Source: Kushneria pakistanensis (GTDB taxonomy: Bacteria > Pseudomonadota > Gammaproteobacteria > Pseudomonadales > Halomonadaceae). Taken from it: a DNA stretch of 64,000 bases. This document shows positions 16,276 through 28,795 of this stretch, piece by piece (the first letter of the stretch is position 1; each line of letters begins with the position of its first letter). The translations under genes and the position numbers were made by a program. The DNA is taken from positions 186,001 through 250,000 of the forward strand of contig NZ_BMZM01000002.1 in assembly GCF_014652795.1 (NCBI RefSeq), read 5' to 3'. The notes beneath the pieces are model-generated. The model searched no databases and had not been told where the DNA came from. It saw only the letters and a program-made list of their open reading frames with translations.

Positions 16276-17724
16276 TCAGCGGTGATAGACGTCCTGCATG
16301 ACCCTGTCGCTGAAGGCACGCCCGTAACGATTGAGCGCAAAGAGATACATCGCAAGCCCCAGCACCATCCAGCCCCCGAACACGCCCCACTCGATACCGG
16401 TCAGCGCTGACGGGCTGCCCGGCAGATAAAGACACGCCATGACCAGTGACAGGATGACCGCCAGTGTCCCCACGACCCGGCCATTACCTACCCTGAAAGG
16501 CCTGTCCATGTCGGGGTCACGCTTTCGCAGCACCAGAAAGGAGAGCGCCACAAATAGATAGGCAATCACGATGCCAAGACCGCCGGCATCCACCAGCCAG
16601 ACCATGGCCGGACGACCCAGAAAGGGTGCGATCGTCGACAAAAGCCCCATCATGATGATGGCGTTGGTGGGCGTCTTGTACTTCGGGTGCAGCCTGCCCA
16701 GAAAGGCCGGCAGCATGCCCGAATGCGCCAGGGCGTAGATCGCCCGCGACCCGCCGATATAAAACGCGTTCCAGCTGGTGATGATGCCCGCGATACCGGC
16801 CAGCACCATCAGCTTGCTACCCCAGACGCTGCCCACGACGGCGGCCATGGCATCCGGCACTGACAGCGACGTGCCCTGCAGCGCGTCGTGATCGAGCATC
16901 AGACTGGTCCCCAGCACGATCAGCGCGTACCAGATCACCGCCATCAAAACCGAGGCGATCAGCACCTTGCCGATGTCGCGATAGGGCAGATCGATCTCCT
17001 CGGCAGCCTGGGGAATCACGTCAAAGCCTACAAACAGAAAGGGCACCATGATCAGCACCGCCATGATGCCGCCGACAAATCCACCGCTGGCCTCGTGATT
17101 GAACAGCGGCGTCATGTTGGCTGCCTCGCCGGTGAACAGTGACCCGGTCACGAACAGCACACCCGCCACCAGAATCAGACCGGTCACCAGCTTCTGGATC
17201 AGGGCCGCGGTGGTGATACCGACATAGTTGATTGCCATCATCACCAGTGAGCCGACAACGCCGACCGCGACCCAGCTGGCCTTGACGTCCCAGCCGGCCA
17301 CCGTCCAGAGATGCCCCACGTCATAGCCGGGAAAGAGCTGTTCGACCACGGTGGGCAGGGCCACCGCTTCAAAGGAGACCACGCTCATGTAGCCCAGCAC
17401 GATGCTCCAGGTGCAGACAAAGGAGGCGAAGTGCCCCAGCGCGCGGTAGCTGTAGACGTGCTCACCGCCGACCTTGGGCATGGCCGAGGCCAGTTCGGCG
17501 TAGGTCAGGCCGACCAGCAATACGGCAATGCCGCCGATGATGAAGGCAATGATCGCGCCAAGGCTGCCGGCATCGAGAATCGCCCCACCGGTCAGGACGA
17601 TCCAGCCCCAGCCGATCATCGCGCCAAAGGCCAGGGCCAGCACGTCAGCGCGTGCCAGAACGCGTACCAGTTCTCGTGGTGTTGTGGTGCTCTGCATGGA
17701 TTGTTCCATCATTGTTATGGTCAT
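16276..17724 (-). CDS. APC-family amino acid permease, probable GABA uptake
   Basis: A 482-residue inner-membrane permease with about twelve helices. The first helix has the APC unwound motif FGAMIGWGWIVLTGG, followed by TYAELASAMPKVGGEHVYSYRALG and a conserved helix-6 region FVGFDVIPQAAEEID. Its place as first gene of the gabD-gabT unit, and the divergent GabR-type regulator, make GABA or a related omega-amino acid the likely substrate (inference). The start is uncertain: ATGs at 17724, 17712, 17709 and 17697 are in frame and none has a strong ribosome binding site. Confidence 0.85.
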   Translation of the reverse strand: MTITMMEQSMQSTTTPRELVRVLARADVLALAFGAMIGWGWIVLTGGAILDAGSLGAIIAFIIGGIAVLLVGLTYAELASAMPKVGGEHVYSYRALGHFASFVCTWSIVLGYMSVVSFEAVALPTVVEQLFPGYDVGHLWTVAGWDVKASWVAVGVVGSLVMMAINYVGITTAALIQKLVTGLILVAGVLFVTGSLFTGEAANMTPLFNHEASGGFVGGIMAVLIMVPFLFVGFDVIPQAAEEIDLPYRDIGKVLIASVLMAVIWYALIVLGTSLMLDHDALQGTSLSVPDAMAAVVGSVWGSKLMVLAGIAGIITSWNAFYIGGSRAIYALAHSGMLPAFLGRLHPKYKTPTNAIIMMGLLSTIAPFLGRPAMVWLVDAGGLGIVIAYLFVALSFLVLRKRDPDMDRPFRVGNGRVVGTLAVILSLVMACLYLPGSPSALTGIEWGVFGGWMVLGLAMYLFALNRYGRAFSDRVMQDVYHR

Positions 17725-17857
17725 TCAGGGCGATGGGAGTCTCTGTCCGGCCGGGCCGTCTTGTTATCTCTCCCTCTCACACGCTACCACTGTGGCGCGC
17801 CAGGTACGTGAACCACTTGGGTGTTCAGGTAGACCACTGCCTGATGCGACGACCATA
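17725..17857. promoter_or_regulatory. Divergent gab control region with repeated ACCACT motifs
   Basis: The sequence ACCACT occurs three times in the same orientation at 17786-17791, 17812-17817 and 17833-17838. The last two are part of a longer direct repeat that begins with CAGGTA (17801 and 17826). Spacings of 26 and 21 bases put copies near the same helical face. MocR/GabR regulators bind direct repeats, so this is a candidate operator. Confidence 0.4.
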
Positions 17858-17896
17858 ATGGCCTTCTCTCCCGTTACTTCAGCCCGGACTCGTATC

Positions 17897-19336
17897 ATGC
17901 AGCGATCTGTCGAAGAGGCCCTGAGTGATCTCGAAGCGGCCTGGCAGCGCCAGCCCGAGCGGCTGAGCAAGCAGGTACGCTTGGAGCAGGCCCTGACCAC
18001 GCTGATCGAGCTGCAGTGGGTCGACGGCCAGCGTCTGCCGGCCCATCGCGATATCTGCCAGCGGCTGGGCGTGGCGCGCAATACGCTGGCCGGCGTCATC
18101 GAGCTTTTACAGTCACAGCATCTTCTGACCACCCAGCACGGTCGCGGCAGCTGGAGCCGGCGCCCCGATGCCGCTTCACCGCTTTCGCCGACAACGGCGG
18201 TATCGCTGTCACAGCGTGCGCAACGAATTTTGAGCACGACCGGTGCCAGTGCGATCCAGAGCGGTGCCTTCGTGCCCGGCATTCCCGATATCGCGCGCTT
18301 CCCCATGCGGCGCTGGCGCGCGCTTTACGCCACCCTGACCGTACCGCACAACGCCCTGCTGCTCTCCTATTCCAGCGGTGGCTATGGCCCGCTCAAGCGC
18401 GCGATCGCCGACTTTCTCCGCCGCGGTCGCGGCATCGAGTGCGCCCTGGAGCAGATCATCATCACCGATGGCACCCACCACGGGCTGGAGCTGTGTGCGC
18501 TGGCGCTGGCCGATCACGGCGACCGCGTCGTGATGGATTCACCCTGCTACTGGGGCGCACGCAACGTCTTTCAGGCGACAGGACTTGCGATTTCCCAGTG
18601 CCACTGGCAGCCCGGCGCGGGCTATCAGGACCTGCAGGCCATGGCGCCCTCGCCACGCATCCTGTATCTGACCGGCGCGCGCCACTACCCCTTGAGCGTG
18701 CCCATGCCGATCGAGGACAAGCGCGCACTGGTCGAGCATCTGTCACCGGCGATCATCATCGAGGATGACTACGAGTTCTTTGATGTTCACCATCGGGGGC
18801 TGCTCTTTTCCCCTGATGACGGCCACGCCATTCTGGCCGGATCATTTTCCAAGCTGATGTTCCCGGGGCTGCGGCTCGGATATCTGGTGGTGCCCCGCGC
18901 GCTGAGCGGTGCCATCAACCGGGTACGCAGCGAGGTATTTCGTGAAGGGCGCATGCTGGATCAGGCAGTACTGGCGCAGTTCATGGCCGATGGCGACCTA
19001 GACCGCTGGTGCCGGCGCATCAACCGGGCGTATCTGACACGCCAGCAGACCCTGCATGACCTGCTGACCGGGCTGCCGGGCATTATCGATATCTCGCCGC
19101 CGGCCGGCACCATTACCCTGTGCGTGACGCTGGCCCCGGAGATCGATGATGTACGCCTGACGCGCTATCTGCTCAATCACTACCGTCTGGTGGTCAAGCC
19201 GCTCAGCCCGGTCTGCGCGGACGATGACCCACGCCGCGGGCTGGTGCTGGGCATCGGCATGGTCGAGGGCGAGACGCTGGAGCGTCTTGGACAGCAGCTG
19301 GCCGAAGGCATTCGTGCCTTTATGACCACACGCTGA
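17897..19336 (+). CDS. MocR/GabR-family regulator (wHTH plus aminotransferase fold)
   Basis: A transcription factor of about 479 residues. It has an N-terminal GntR-type winged helix (LTTLIELQWVDGQRLPAHRDICQRLGVARNTL) joined to a PLP aminotransferase-like domain with the aspartate in IIIEDDYEFFD and the cofactor lysine in SFSKLMFPGLRLGYLV. GabR members sense GABA through the PLP and control gabTD, and here the gene is divergent from the gab unit. An ATG at 17858 is an alternative start; neither has a clear Shine-Dalgarno. Regulation of the adjacent permease-gabD-gabT genes is inferred from position. Confidence 0.88.
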   Translation: MQRSVEEALSDLEAAWQRQPERLSKQVRLEQALTTLIELQWVDGQRLPAHRDICQRLGVARNTLAGVIELLQSQHLLTTQHGRGSWSRRPDAASPLSPTTAVSLSQRAQRILSTTGASAIQSGAFVPGIPDIARFPMRRWRALYATLTVPHNALLLSYSSGGYGPLKRAIADFLRRGRGIECALEQIIITDGTHHGLELCALALADHGDRVVMDSPCYWGARNVFQATGLAISQCHWQPGAGYQDLQAMAPSPRILYLTGARHYPLSVPMPIEDKRALVEHLSPAIIIEDDYEFFDVHHRGLLFSPDDGHAILAGSFSKLMFPGLRLGYLVVPRALSGAINRVRSEVFREGRMLDQAVLAQFMADGDLDRWCRRINRAYLTRQQTLHDLLTGLPGIIDISPPAGTITLCVTLAPEIDDVRLTRYLLNHYRLVVKPLSPVCADDDPRRGLVLGIGMVEGETLERLGQQLAEGIRAFMTTR

Positions 19337-19395
19337 TGTGATCACGCAGACACCGTGGCATGATCAGACCATCCGCTCTCTGACATGGAGGCACC

Positions 19396-20259
19396 ATGGT
19401 GCAGCAGCCCCCCTTGACCGCGCCCCCGCCGCTGATCTGTTTTCAGGGCAACTGTGCCGGCCGCAATCCTCATGGCATGACCGGCGCCCTGGCGCTGGCG
19501 CAGCGTCTGGCAGACGTTCTCGGGATTCCCCTGCAGACGCTCGGCGCGCCGGGCCAGGCGCTGTCGGGCAGCTGGCAGCAGGTGCTGGCGGCTGTCACTC
19601 CCGATCTGGTATCACTGGCCCGATGCATGGAAAAGACACTTTCCGAAGGCAGGCGTCCCGTGCTGACCATGAGTCGCTGTGCCGGCGGCATGGCGACCCT
19701 GCCGGTGATCGCACGGCATCATCCGGATGCCTGCATCGTCTGGTTCGACGCCCATGGCGATCTCAACACCCCGGAGACCTCCGAGTCGGGCTATCTCGGC
19801 GGCATGGTAATTGCCGCGGCAGCCGGACTCTGGGAGAGCGGACTGGGCAGTGACCTGTCGCTCGCTCAGGTGATTCTGGCGGGCGCTCACTGGCTGGACC
19901 CCGGCGAGCAGGCGTTGATCGATGACAAGCGTCTTTGCCACCTGTCCCCGACGCATCTAAACGCCGAATCGCTGCAGCACGCCATTGCCGGGCGTCCGGT
20001 CTATATTCATCTCGACTGCGACGTGCTCCAGGCCGGCGTCGTACCCAGCGATTATCAGATCGAGAGTGGCCTTGCGCCTGACGCCCTGGCCGAGCTCATG
20101 ACCGCCCTGTCTCGAGAAGACATCATCGGAATGGAAGTGGCCGAGCTGGAATCGCACTGGCCGGACGATTCGGCGCCGGCAGATCTGACGGTGCTGGTGG
20201 AGATATTGATGCCGCTGGCCAGAAAGCTCCTGTCGGATGAGGTGACATGCGCGCCCTGA
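19396..20259 (+). CDS. Atypical arginase-fold protein
   Basis: A 287-residue ureohydrolase-like protein. It keeps the central metal motif DAHGD at residues 118-122 with the following LNTPETSESGYLGGM, the later metal pair Asp207/Asp209 (HLDCD) and the GMEVAELES strand. The upstream GGDHS motif, whose histidine binds one of the two manganese ions in arginases, is replaced by a segment reading MSRCA, with Cys95 at the histidine position. It may bind metal differently, be mononuclear or have lost catalysis. It overlaps the next gene by 13 bases, suggesting co-expression with the exonuclease. Not safely called arginase, agmatinase or formimidoglutamase. Confidence 0.8.
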   Translation: MVQQPPLTAPPPLICFQGNCAGRNPHGMTGALALAQRLADVLGIPLQTLGAPGQALSGSWQQVLAAVTPDLVSLARCMEKTLSEGRRPVLTMSRCAGGMATLPVIARHHPDACIVWFDAHGDLNTPETSESGYLGGMVIAAAAGLWESGLGSDLSLAQVILAGAHWLDPGEQALIDDKRLCHLSPTHLNAESLQHAIAGRPVYIHLDCDVLQAGVVPSDYQIESGLAPDALAELMTALSREDIIGMEVAELESHWPDDSAPADLTVLVEILMPLARKLLSDEVTCAP

Positions 20260-21002
20260 TCCACGATTTCGAAACCGCCGGCGGCCGGGCACGCGAGTGT
20301 GGCGTGGTGCAGCTGGCAGTCATGGGTGGAGCGGTGGGGGACGATGGCGCCTTCGATATCCGTTGGCAGTCCTGTGCCAACTATCATCCCGGCGGGCCGA
20401 TCGACCCGATCACCACCCAGGTGCACGGGCTGCATGATGAGGATGTCGCCCACTGCCCCGACTATCGCCGTGCCGTGCCCGAGGTTTACCGGGAGGCCGC
20501 GCGACAGGGATTTGATGCGCTGGTGATCGGTTTCAGCAATACCAGTTTTGACAACGTGATTGCCCGCCGGCTGGGCTATCGCCCAAAACGCAGCCTGGAT
20601 CTCTTCCTTCCTGCCTATCGGCTGAAAAAGCGCGACGGCCTGGAAAGCGCTTCATTGGGCAACACGTACCGTGAACTGACCGGTCAGGAACCCGTTAACG
20701 CCCATGACGCGCTGTTTGACGCGCGCATGACCGCTGCGCTGATCCCGCCACTGATGGCACGTTTTGGTTTTACCGACTTTTCAACCTTTCTTGACTGGGC
20801 CACGACCGGCCAGCCGGTACCCGGCATACGCCTGCGCTTTGGCCCGGCGCGCGGCCAGACCATCGAGTCACTTGATGATGACGCCCTGACCCGGGCGCTG
20901 AACGGCTGGCGCGGCGGCAATATTGATGTGCACGCCTCGCTTGAGGCCGAGTATGCAAGGCGTGGGCTTGCAGCACGGCCCGAACAGGGGCAGCTTTTTT
21001 AG
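20247..21002 (+). CDS. DnaQ-like 3'-5' exonuclease domain protein
   Basis: A 251-residue protein with a DEDDh exonuclease domain. Motif I is HDFETAG (Asp7, Glu9), motif II lies in FSNTSFDNVIARR, and motif III is NAHDALFDARM, with His and Asp correctly spaced. The first residues resemble exonuclease I (SbcB) more than the DNA polymerase epsilon subunit, but the SbcB C-terminal domains are missing. The last 70 residues are unassigned and include GIRLRFGPARGQTIESLDDD, like the short C-terminal module found after some exonuclease domains. The substrate is unknown. It starts inside the arginase-like gene. Confidence 0.82.
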   Translation: MRALIHDFETAGGRARECGVVQLAVMGGAVGDDGAFDIRWQSCANYHPGGPIDPITTQVHGLHDEDVAHCPDYRRAVPEVYREAARQGFDALVIGFSNTSFDNVIARRLGYRPKRSLDLFLPAYRLKKRDGLESASLGNTYRELTGQEPVNAHDALFDARMTAALIPPLMARFGFTDFSTFLDWATTGQPVPGIRLRFGPARGQTIESLDDDALTRALNGWRGGNIDVHASLEAEYARRGLAARPEQGQLF

Positions 21003-21010
21003 GTGATTGA

Positions 21011-21445
21011 ATGGTAACGGATCACGTCATGACACCCGTCATTCAGGAAGAACCCACTGGCTGCGGCATCGCGGCCTGTGCCGCGCTGGCCGGGCTGGAT
21101 TACGAGACCGCGCGAACCCGGGCAGCCGCCCTGGGCATTCACGCCAGTGATCGCACACTGTGGTCGCAAACGGTGCATGTCAGAAGGCTGCTGGCGTCTT
21201 TGGGTATCGAAACCATTGAGGGCGAGCAGCCCTTTACCGATTGGGAGGACCTGCCGGACCGGGCGCTTTTGGCGATCAAGTGGCGACGCATCGACGGCGT
21301 GCCCTTCTGGCACTGGGTGGTGTTCATGCGCACCGAACGGGAAAGTGTCGTGCTGGATTCAAAGGCGGCACTCAGACACCACATGCGCCGCGATTTTGGC
21401 CGCATAAAGCCAAAGTGGTTTATCGAGGTTGACTCCCGGGCATAA
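21011..21445 (+). CDS. C39-peptidase-like protein
   Basis: A 144-residue protein with a papain-like (C39/BtrH-like) pattern: IQEEPTGCGIAACAALAG with the candidate nucleophile Cys18, then FWHWVVF with His101 and VVLDSKA with Asp116, in the order expected for a Cys-His-Asp triad. There is no transporter domain and no signal peptide, so it is a free cytosolic protein. It follows the exonuclease gene by 8 bases. AGGTGA precedes the ATG; a second ATG at 21029 is possible. The substrate is unknown. Confidence 0.75.
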   Translation: MVTDHVMTPVIQEEPTGCGIAACAALAGLDYETARTRAAALGIHASDRTLWSQTVHVRRLLASLGIETIEGEQPFTDWEDLPDRALLAIKWRRIDGVPFWHWVVFMRTERESVVLDSKAALRHHMRRDFGRIKPKWFIEVDSRA

Positions 21446-21470
21446 AAAACCGGAGCGCGAGGCTCCGGTT
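21443..21470 (-). terminator. Terminator downstream of gyrB
   Basis: A 9-bp stem AACCGGAGC/GCTCCGGTT with a 5-base loop. The minus strand runs into six T, so it mainly serves gyrB. It may also slow the convergent C39-like transcript. Confidence 0.85.
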
Positions 21471-21494
21471 GGATCACAAAGGGGTGTGACCGGA

Positions 21495-25023
<3,529 letters not shown>

Positions 25024-25092
25024 GACGATCCAAAGGGGACGCGCGCCCGGTCACTACCGGGCACGGGTGTGGCAGAAAATGCCGCAAAAGCG

Positions 25093-26196
25093 TCAGAGCC
25101 GCATCGGCATGACGACATACATGGCGTCGCCGCCGCCGGGCGCTTCCAGCAGCGCACTGCTGTTGGGGTCGGACAGCGTCAGCTGGACCTGATCGGTGTC
25201 CAGCACGCTGAGCACATCGATCAGATAGCCGACGTTGAAGCCGATCTCCAGCGCGCTGCCGCTGTAGTCGATCGCCACGTTTTCCTCGGCCTCTTCCTGC
25301 TCGGGGTTGTTGGCCAGTACGCGCAGGTTGCCGGCTTCCAGATTAAGCCGCACGCCACGGTATTTCTCATTGGAGAGGATCGCGGTGCGCGAGAGCACCT
25401 GACGAAGTTCACTGCGCTCGGCCAGGATCTGCTTGTCGCCCCCCTTGGGGATGACTCGCTCGTAGTCGGGGAACTTGCCATCCACCAGACGCGAGGTGAA
25501 GGTGTAGGCGCCGGTACGCACGCGCAGATGGCTGGCACCCAGCATCAGCGTGATCGGCTCTTCGCTGTCATCAAGCAGGCGCGAAAGCTCAACAACCCCC
25601 TTGCGCGGCAGGATCAGCCGCCTGGGTTCATCAAGCGCGATATCGGCACTGCGCGAACACACGGCCAGACGGTGACCATCAGTGGCCACGGTGCGTACCA
25701 GATGATCGCGCAGTTCGATCAGCATGCCGTTGAGGTAATAGCGCACGTCCTGCTGCGCCATGGCAAACCCGGTGGCGTCGATGAGCTGCTTGAGGGTGCG
25801 TCGCGGCAGGGTCAGCTCAGTGCTGCCCTGGGATTCGTCAACGCTGGGAAATTCAGCCGCCGGCAGGGTCGACAGGGTAAAGCGCGAACGCCCCGAACGC
25901 AGCAGTGCCCGGCCGTCCTCGATGGCTACGGTCATCTCGGACTGATCGGGCAGCGACTTGCAGATATCCATCAGCTTGCGCGCCGGCACGGTCACCGAGC
26001 CGCTCTGCTCGATGCTGGAAGGCGCCACGCGACCGACCAGCTCGACTTCAAGGTCGGTACCGGTCAGCGATAGTTCATCGTCACTGACGGTCAACAAAAC
26101 ATTGGAAAGCACCGGCAGGGTCTGACGGCGCTCCACCACGCCTGCTACCAGCGATAGCGGGCGCAGCAGGGCTTCACGCGAAATGGAAAATTTCAT
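25093..26196 (-). CDS. dnaN: DNA polymerase III beta sliding clamp
   Basis: The ring-shaped processivity clamp that tethers DNA polymerase III. At 367 residues it has three clamp domains, the N-terminal MKFSISREALLRPLSLVAGVVERRQTLPVLSN, a central VATDGHRLAVCSR and the C-terminal clamp tail ending MYVVMPMRL, which forms the partner-binding pocket. It is highly like its Pseudomonas and Halomonas counterparts. Second gene of the dnaA unit; a gap of about 97 bases separates it from dnaA. Confidence 0.98.
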   Translation of the reverse strand: MKFSISREALLRPLSLVAGVVERRQTLPVLSNVLLTVSDDELSLTGTDLEVELVGRVAPSSIEQSGSVTVPARKLMDICKSLPDQSEMTVAIEDGRALLRSGRSRFTLSTLPAAEFPSVDESQGSTELTLPRRTLKQLIDATGFAMAQQDVRYYLNGMLIELRDHLVRTVATDGHRLAVCSRSADIALDEPRRLILPRKGVVELSRLLDDSEEPITLMLGASHLRVRTGAYTFTSRLVDGKFPDYERVIPKGGDKQILAERSELRQVLSRTAILSNEKYRGVRLNLEAGNLRVLANNPEQEEAEENVAIDYSGSALEIGFNVGYLIDVLSVLDTDQVQLTLSDPNSSALLEAPGGGDAMYVVMPMRL

Positions 26197-26293
26197 GGGG
26201 CTCCACTCTTTTCAGGCTCTTGTTCCGGCCACAGTGTTGTCATGTTGATGACAGCCGATGGTGCGCATGCGGTATCAAGGGACCGGATCGCCA

Positions 26294-27844
26294 TCAGCTG
26301 GTTAAAAGACGCAGCAGGTTCTTGTAGTCCTCGCGAATATCGGAATTTTCTTCGCGAAGTTCCACCACCTTGCGACAGGCGTGCAGGACCGTGGTGTGAT
26401 CACGTCCGCCAAAGGCATCGCCGATTTCGGGCAGGCTGTGATTGGTCAGTTCCTTGGCCAGCGCCATGGCGACCTGGCGCGGGCGGGCGACCGAGCGCGA
26501 GCGGCGCTTGGAGTGCAGGTCGGCCACCTTGATCTTGTAGTACTCGGCCACGGTACGCTGGATATTGTCCACGCCGACCTGCTTGTCCTGCAGCGCCAGC
26601 AGATCCTTGAGCGATTCGCGGATAAATTCCTGATTGATGGACTGGCCCATGAAGTGGGAATCCGCAATCACCTTCTTGAGCGCCCCTTCAAGCTCGCGCA
26701 CGTTGGAGCGAATCTTCTGGGCGATGAAAAATGCTGCGTCATGCGGCAGGTCCGCCTTGGCCTGCTCGGCCTTTTTCATCAGGATCGCCACACGGGTCTC
26801 AAGCTCGGGCGGCTCGATCGCCACCGTCAGGCCCCAGCCAAAACGGGACTTGAGGCGCTCCTCGACACCGCTGATCTCCTTGGGGTAACGATCGGAGGTC
26901 AGGATCATCTGCTGGCCGCCTTCAAGCAGCGCATTGAAGGTGTGGAAAAACTCCTCCTGCGAGCGCTCCTTGCCGGCAAAGAACTGGATATCATCGATCA
27001 ACAGCGCATCGACGCTGCGATAAAAGCGCTTGAAGTCATTGATGGCATTGAGCTGCAGCGCCTTGACCATGTCGGCCACGAAACGCTCTGAATGCAGATA
27101 GACTACCCGGGCATTGTCACGAAGTCCGGCCAGATGATTGCCCACCGCGTGCATCAAATGCGTTTTACCCAGGCCCACGCCGCCATAAAGGAACAGCGGG
27201 TTGTAGGCACCGCCGGGATTTTCGGCGACCTGCCGCGAGGCGGCGCGTGCCAGCTGGTTGGATTTACCCTCGACAAAGGTTTCAAAGGTAAATCCCGGGT
27301 TGAGTCCGCTCTGATGGCGGATGCTGCCCTCGACCTGGACCTGACGTTCGCCGTTGTCGTTGCGCCGACCGCCCATCGTGTTGCCGGAAGGCGGTGCCGC
27401 AGGAATCTCGCGCTCGTCGTGGTAGCTGCCTCGCGACGAAACAGGTGGGGACGGCGGCATGGGCGGGCGCGCAGACGCACGCGTCACACCCGATGACCAG
27501 GCCTCCACGGCGGGCTCGCTGGCGCTATCCCGAGACGCGGTGGCATCGTGCTCACCGCTACCAGCCGGGCGCGACACGGGATTGGATACCGTGCGGCGGC
27601 TGCCGATATCCAGCATCACCTTGGGCGGGCGGCCGTTGGCCAGCTCGCGCATCAGTTCGTTGATACGCTTTAAATACTTGTCGTTGACCCAGTCACGCAC
27701 AAATCGATTCGGGGCCAGCAGGGAGAGCTCGTGGTCACTGGAACCGCTTTCGGCCTGCAGGGGACGGATCCAGGTATTGAACTGCTGAGAGCTCAATTCG
27801 TCCTGTAAATAGTCAAGACATTGCTGCCAGAGAGCGATGGACAC
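26294..27844 (-). CDS. dnaA: Chromosomal replication initiator DnaA
   Basis: Binds DnaA boxes and opens the origin. The 516-residue protein has domain I starting [17 protein letters not shown], a long low-complexity Ser/Pro/Arg-rich domain II (about residues 85-180), an AAA+ domain with Walker [14 protein letters not shown] and Walker [10 protein letters not shown], and the domain IV signature [15 protein letters not shown]. The start is GTG at 27844, with AAGAGG upstream and the conserved N-terminus; the frame is open further but without homology. The upstream boxes at 27906 and 27938 probably also mediate autoregulation. Confidence 0.97.
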   Translation of the reverse strand: MSIALWQQCLDYLQDELSSQQFNTWIRPLQAESGSSDHELSLLAPNRFVRDWVNDKYLKRINELMRELANGRPPKVMLDIGSRRTVSNPVSRPAGSGEHDATASRDSASEPAVEAWSSGVTRASARPPMPPSPPVSSRGSYHDEREIPAAPPSGNTMGGRRNDNGERQVQVEGSIRHQSGLNPGFTFETFVEGKSNQLARAASRQVAENPGGAYNPLFLYGGVGLGKTHLMHAVGNHLAGLRDNARVVYLHSERFVADMVKALQLNAINDFKRFYRSVDALLIDDIQFFAGKERSQEEFFHTFNALLEGGQQMILTSDRYPKEISGVEERLKSRFGWGLTVAIEPPELETRVAILMKKAEQAKADLPHDAAFFIAQKIRSNVRELEGALKKVIADSHFMGQSINQEFIRESLKDLLALQDKQVGVDNIQRTVAEYYKIKVADLHSKRRSRSVARPRQVAMALAKELTNHSLPEIGDAFGGRDHTTVLHACRKVVELREENSDIREDYKNLLRLLTS

Positions 27845-28062
27845 ACGCGACCTCTTGATGGTGAGTCGTGCAAATGGGGCGATAGTGTAACGCTCGCGCA
27901 GCGGGTTATCCACACCGGGTTGGCGTGAAAAACCGGTTGTGGATAACCTTGTCCCCGCTGTCAGGGCCCCTGCAGGCCGTACAGCTGCCCCTGCAGGAAT
28001 GATGTGTAATGCTTGTGCACAAAGTTATGCACACCCGCCTGATATTGATGCGTGGATAAAAA
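27845..28062. other. Candidate origin of replication, dnaA-rpmH intergenic DnaA-box cluster
   Basis: Five DnaA-box-like 9-mers occur within 155 bases: TTATCCACA at 27906-27914, TGTGGATAA at 27938-27946, TGTGCACAA at 28014-28022, TTATGCACA at 28025-28033 and CGTGGATAA at 28051-28059. The first two are perfect. Flanking genes diverge from here (dnaA left, rpmH right), as at the Pseudomonas origin. The AT-rich stretch is short, so a regulatory role without origin function is also possible. Confidence 0.6.
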
Positions 28063-28091
28063 TTGCACGTCCTCGTTGAATTCTCTAGAAT
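28063..28091 (+). promoter_or_regulatory. rpmH operon promoter
   Basis: TTGCAC (28063-28068), a 17-base spacer, then TAGAAT (28086-28091), about 80 bases before rpmH. It lies immediately beside the DnaA-box cluster, so DnaA binding could affect it. Confidence 0.7.
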
Positions 28092-28174
28092 CCCGGCTCT
28101 TGACCCCCGTGCGCCTCGATTTTGAGGGCATCGGTGTCGCCGATCACTCAAGTCTCAATTCGGGAATCGCAACC

Positions 28175-28309
28175 ATGAAACGTACTTTCCAGCCCAGCGT
28201 GCTCAAGCGCAAGCGTGTCCACGGCTTCCGTGCCCGCATGGCCACCAAGAACGGCCGTCAGGTCATCGCACGTCGTCGTGCAAAGGGCCGCAAGCGCCTG
28301 AGCGCCTGA
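28175..28309 (+). CDS. rpmH: 50S ribosomal protein L34
   Basis: A 44-residue, highly basic ribosomal protein of the large subunit. The full family sequence is visible from [14 protein letters not shown] through [14 protein letters not shown] to [12 protein letters not shown]. The ATG at 28175 gives the exact family length. It is the first gene of the rightward rpmH-rnpA-yidC cluster next to the origin, with a good promoter at 28063-28091. Confidence 0.98.
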   Translation: MKRTFQPSVLKRKRVHGFRARMATKNGRQVIARRRAKGRKRLSA

Positions 28310-28336
28310 TCCCTTATTAGTGGATCAGCTGCGCTC

Positions 28337-28714
28337 ATGACCAGTCAGGGATTTCCCCGCGGTCTCAGAATCCTGACCGCCGGGGAATACCGTCATGTTT
28401 TCGAACATGCCAGTTTCAGGATTCACGGCAAGGGGCTTCTGGCACTCGCCACCCCCAATAACCTCGGTCACGTTCGGGTCGGACTGGTCATCAGCAAAAA
28501 GAACGTGCGCCGTGCCGTGGACCGCAACCGTCTCAAGCGTTTGACGCGAGAATCGGTGCGACTGCGCCAGCAGTGGCTGCCGGCCGTGGATATCGTGGTG
28601 CTGTCGCGCAAGGGCGTGCATGAGATTGACGCCCAGACACTGGCCAGACAGCTTCACGGCATGTGGCGACGCCTTGAAAAGGACGTCAAACGTCAGCCGG
28701 AGCATCAGCAATAA
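28337..28714 (+). CDS. rnpA: Ribonuclease P protein component
   Basis: The protein subunit of RNase P, helping the RNA subunit cleave 5' leaders from tRNA precursors. The 125-residue protein has FPRGLRILTAGEYRHVFEHA, the VGLVISKKNVRRAVDRNRLKRL basic helix typical of the family (RNR motif) and an AVDIVVLSRKGV strand. It follows rpmH by 27 bases. The yidD gene usually found next, often overlapping rnpA, is absent here; only 81 bases separate rnpA from yidC. Confidence 0.96.
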   Translation: MTSQGFPRGLRILTAGEYRHVFEHASFRIHGKGLLALATPNNLGHVRVGLVISKKNVRRAVDRNRLKRLTRESVRLRQQWLPAVDIVVLSRKGVHEIDAQTLARQLHGMWRRLEKDVKRQPEHQQ

Positions 28715-28795
28715 TACGAGGCGCGACGACCCGTCGAATGCGACCCGTCGTTTTTTTTGCGCCGCGTCGACATTTTCCCACCGGGCAATCCCACA

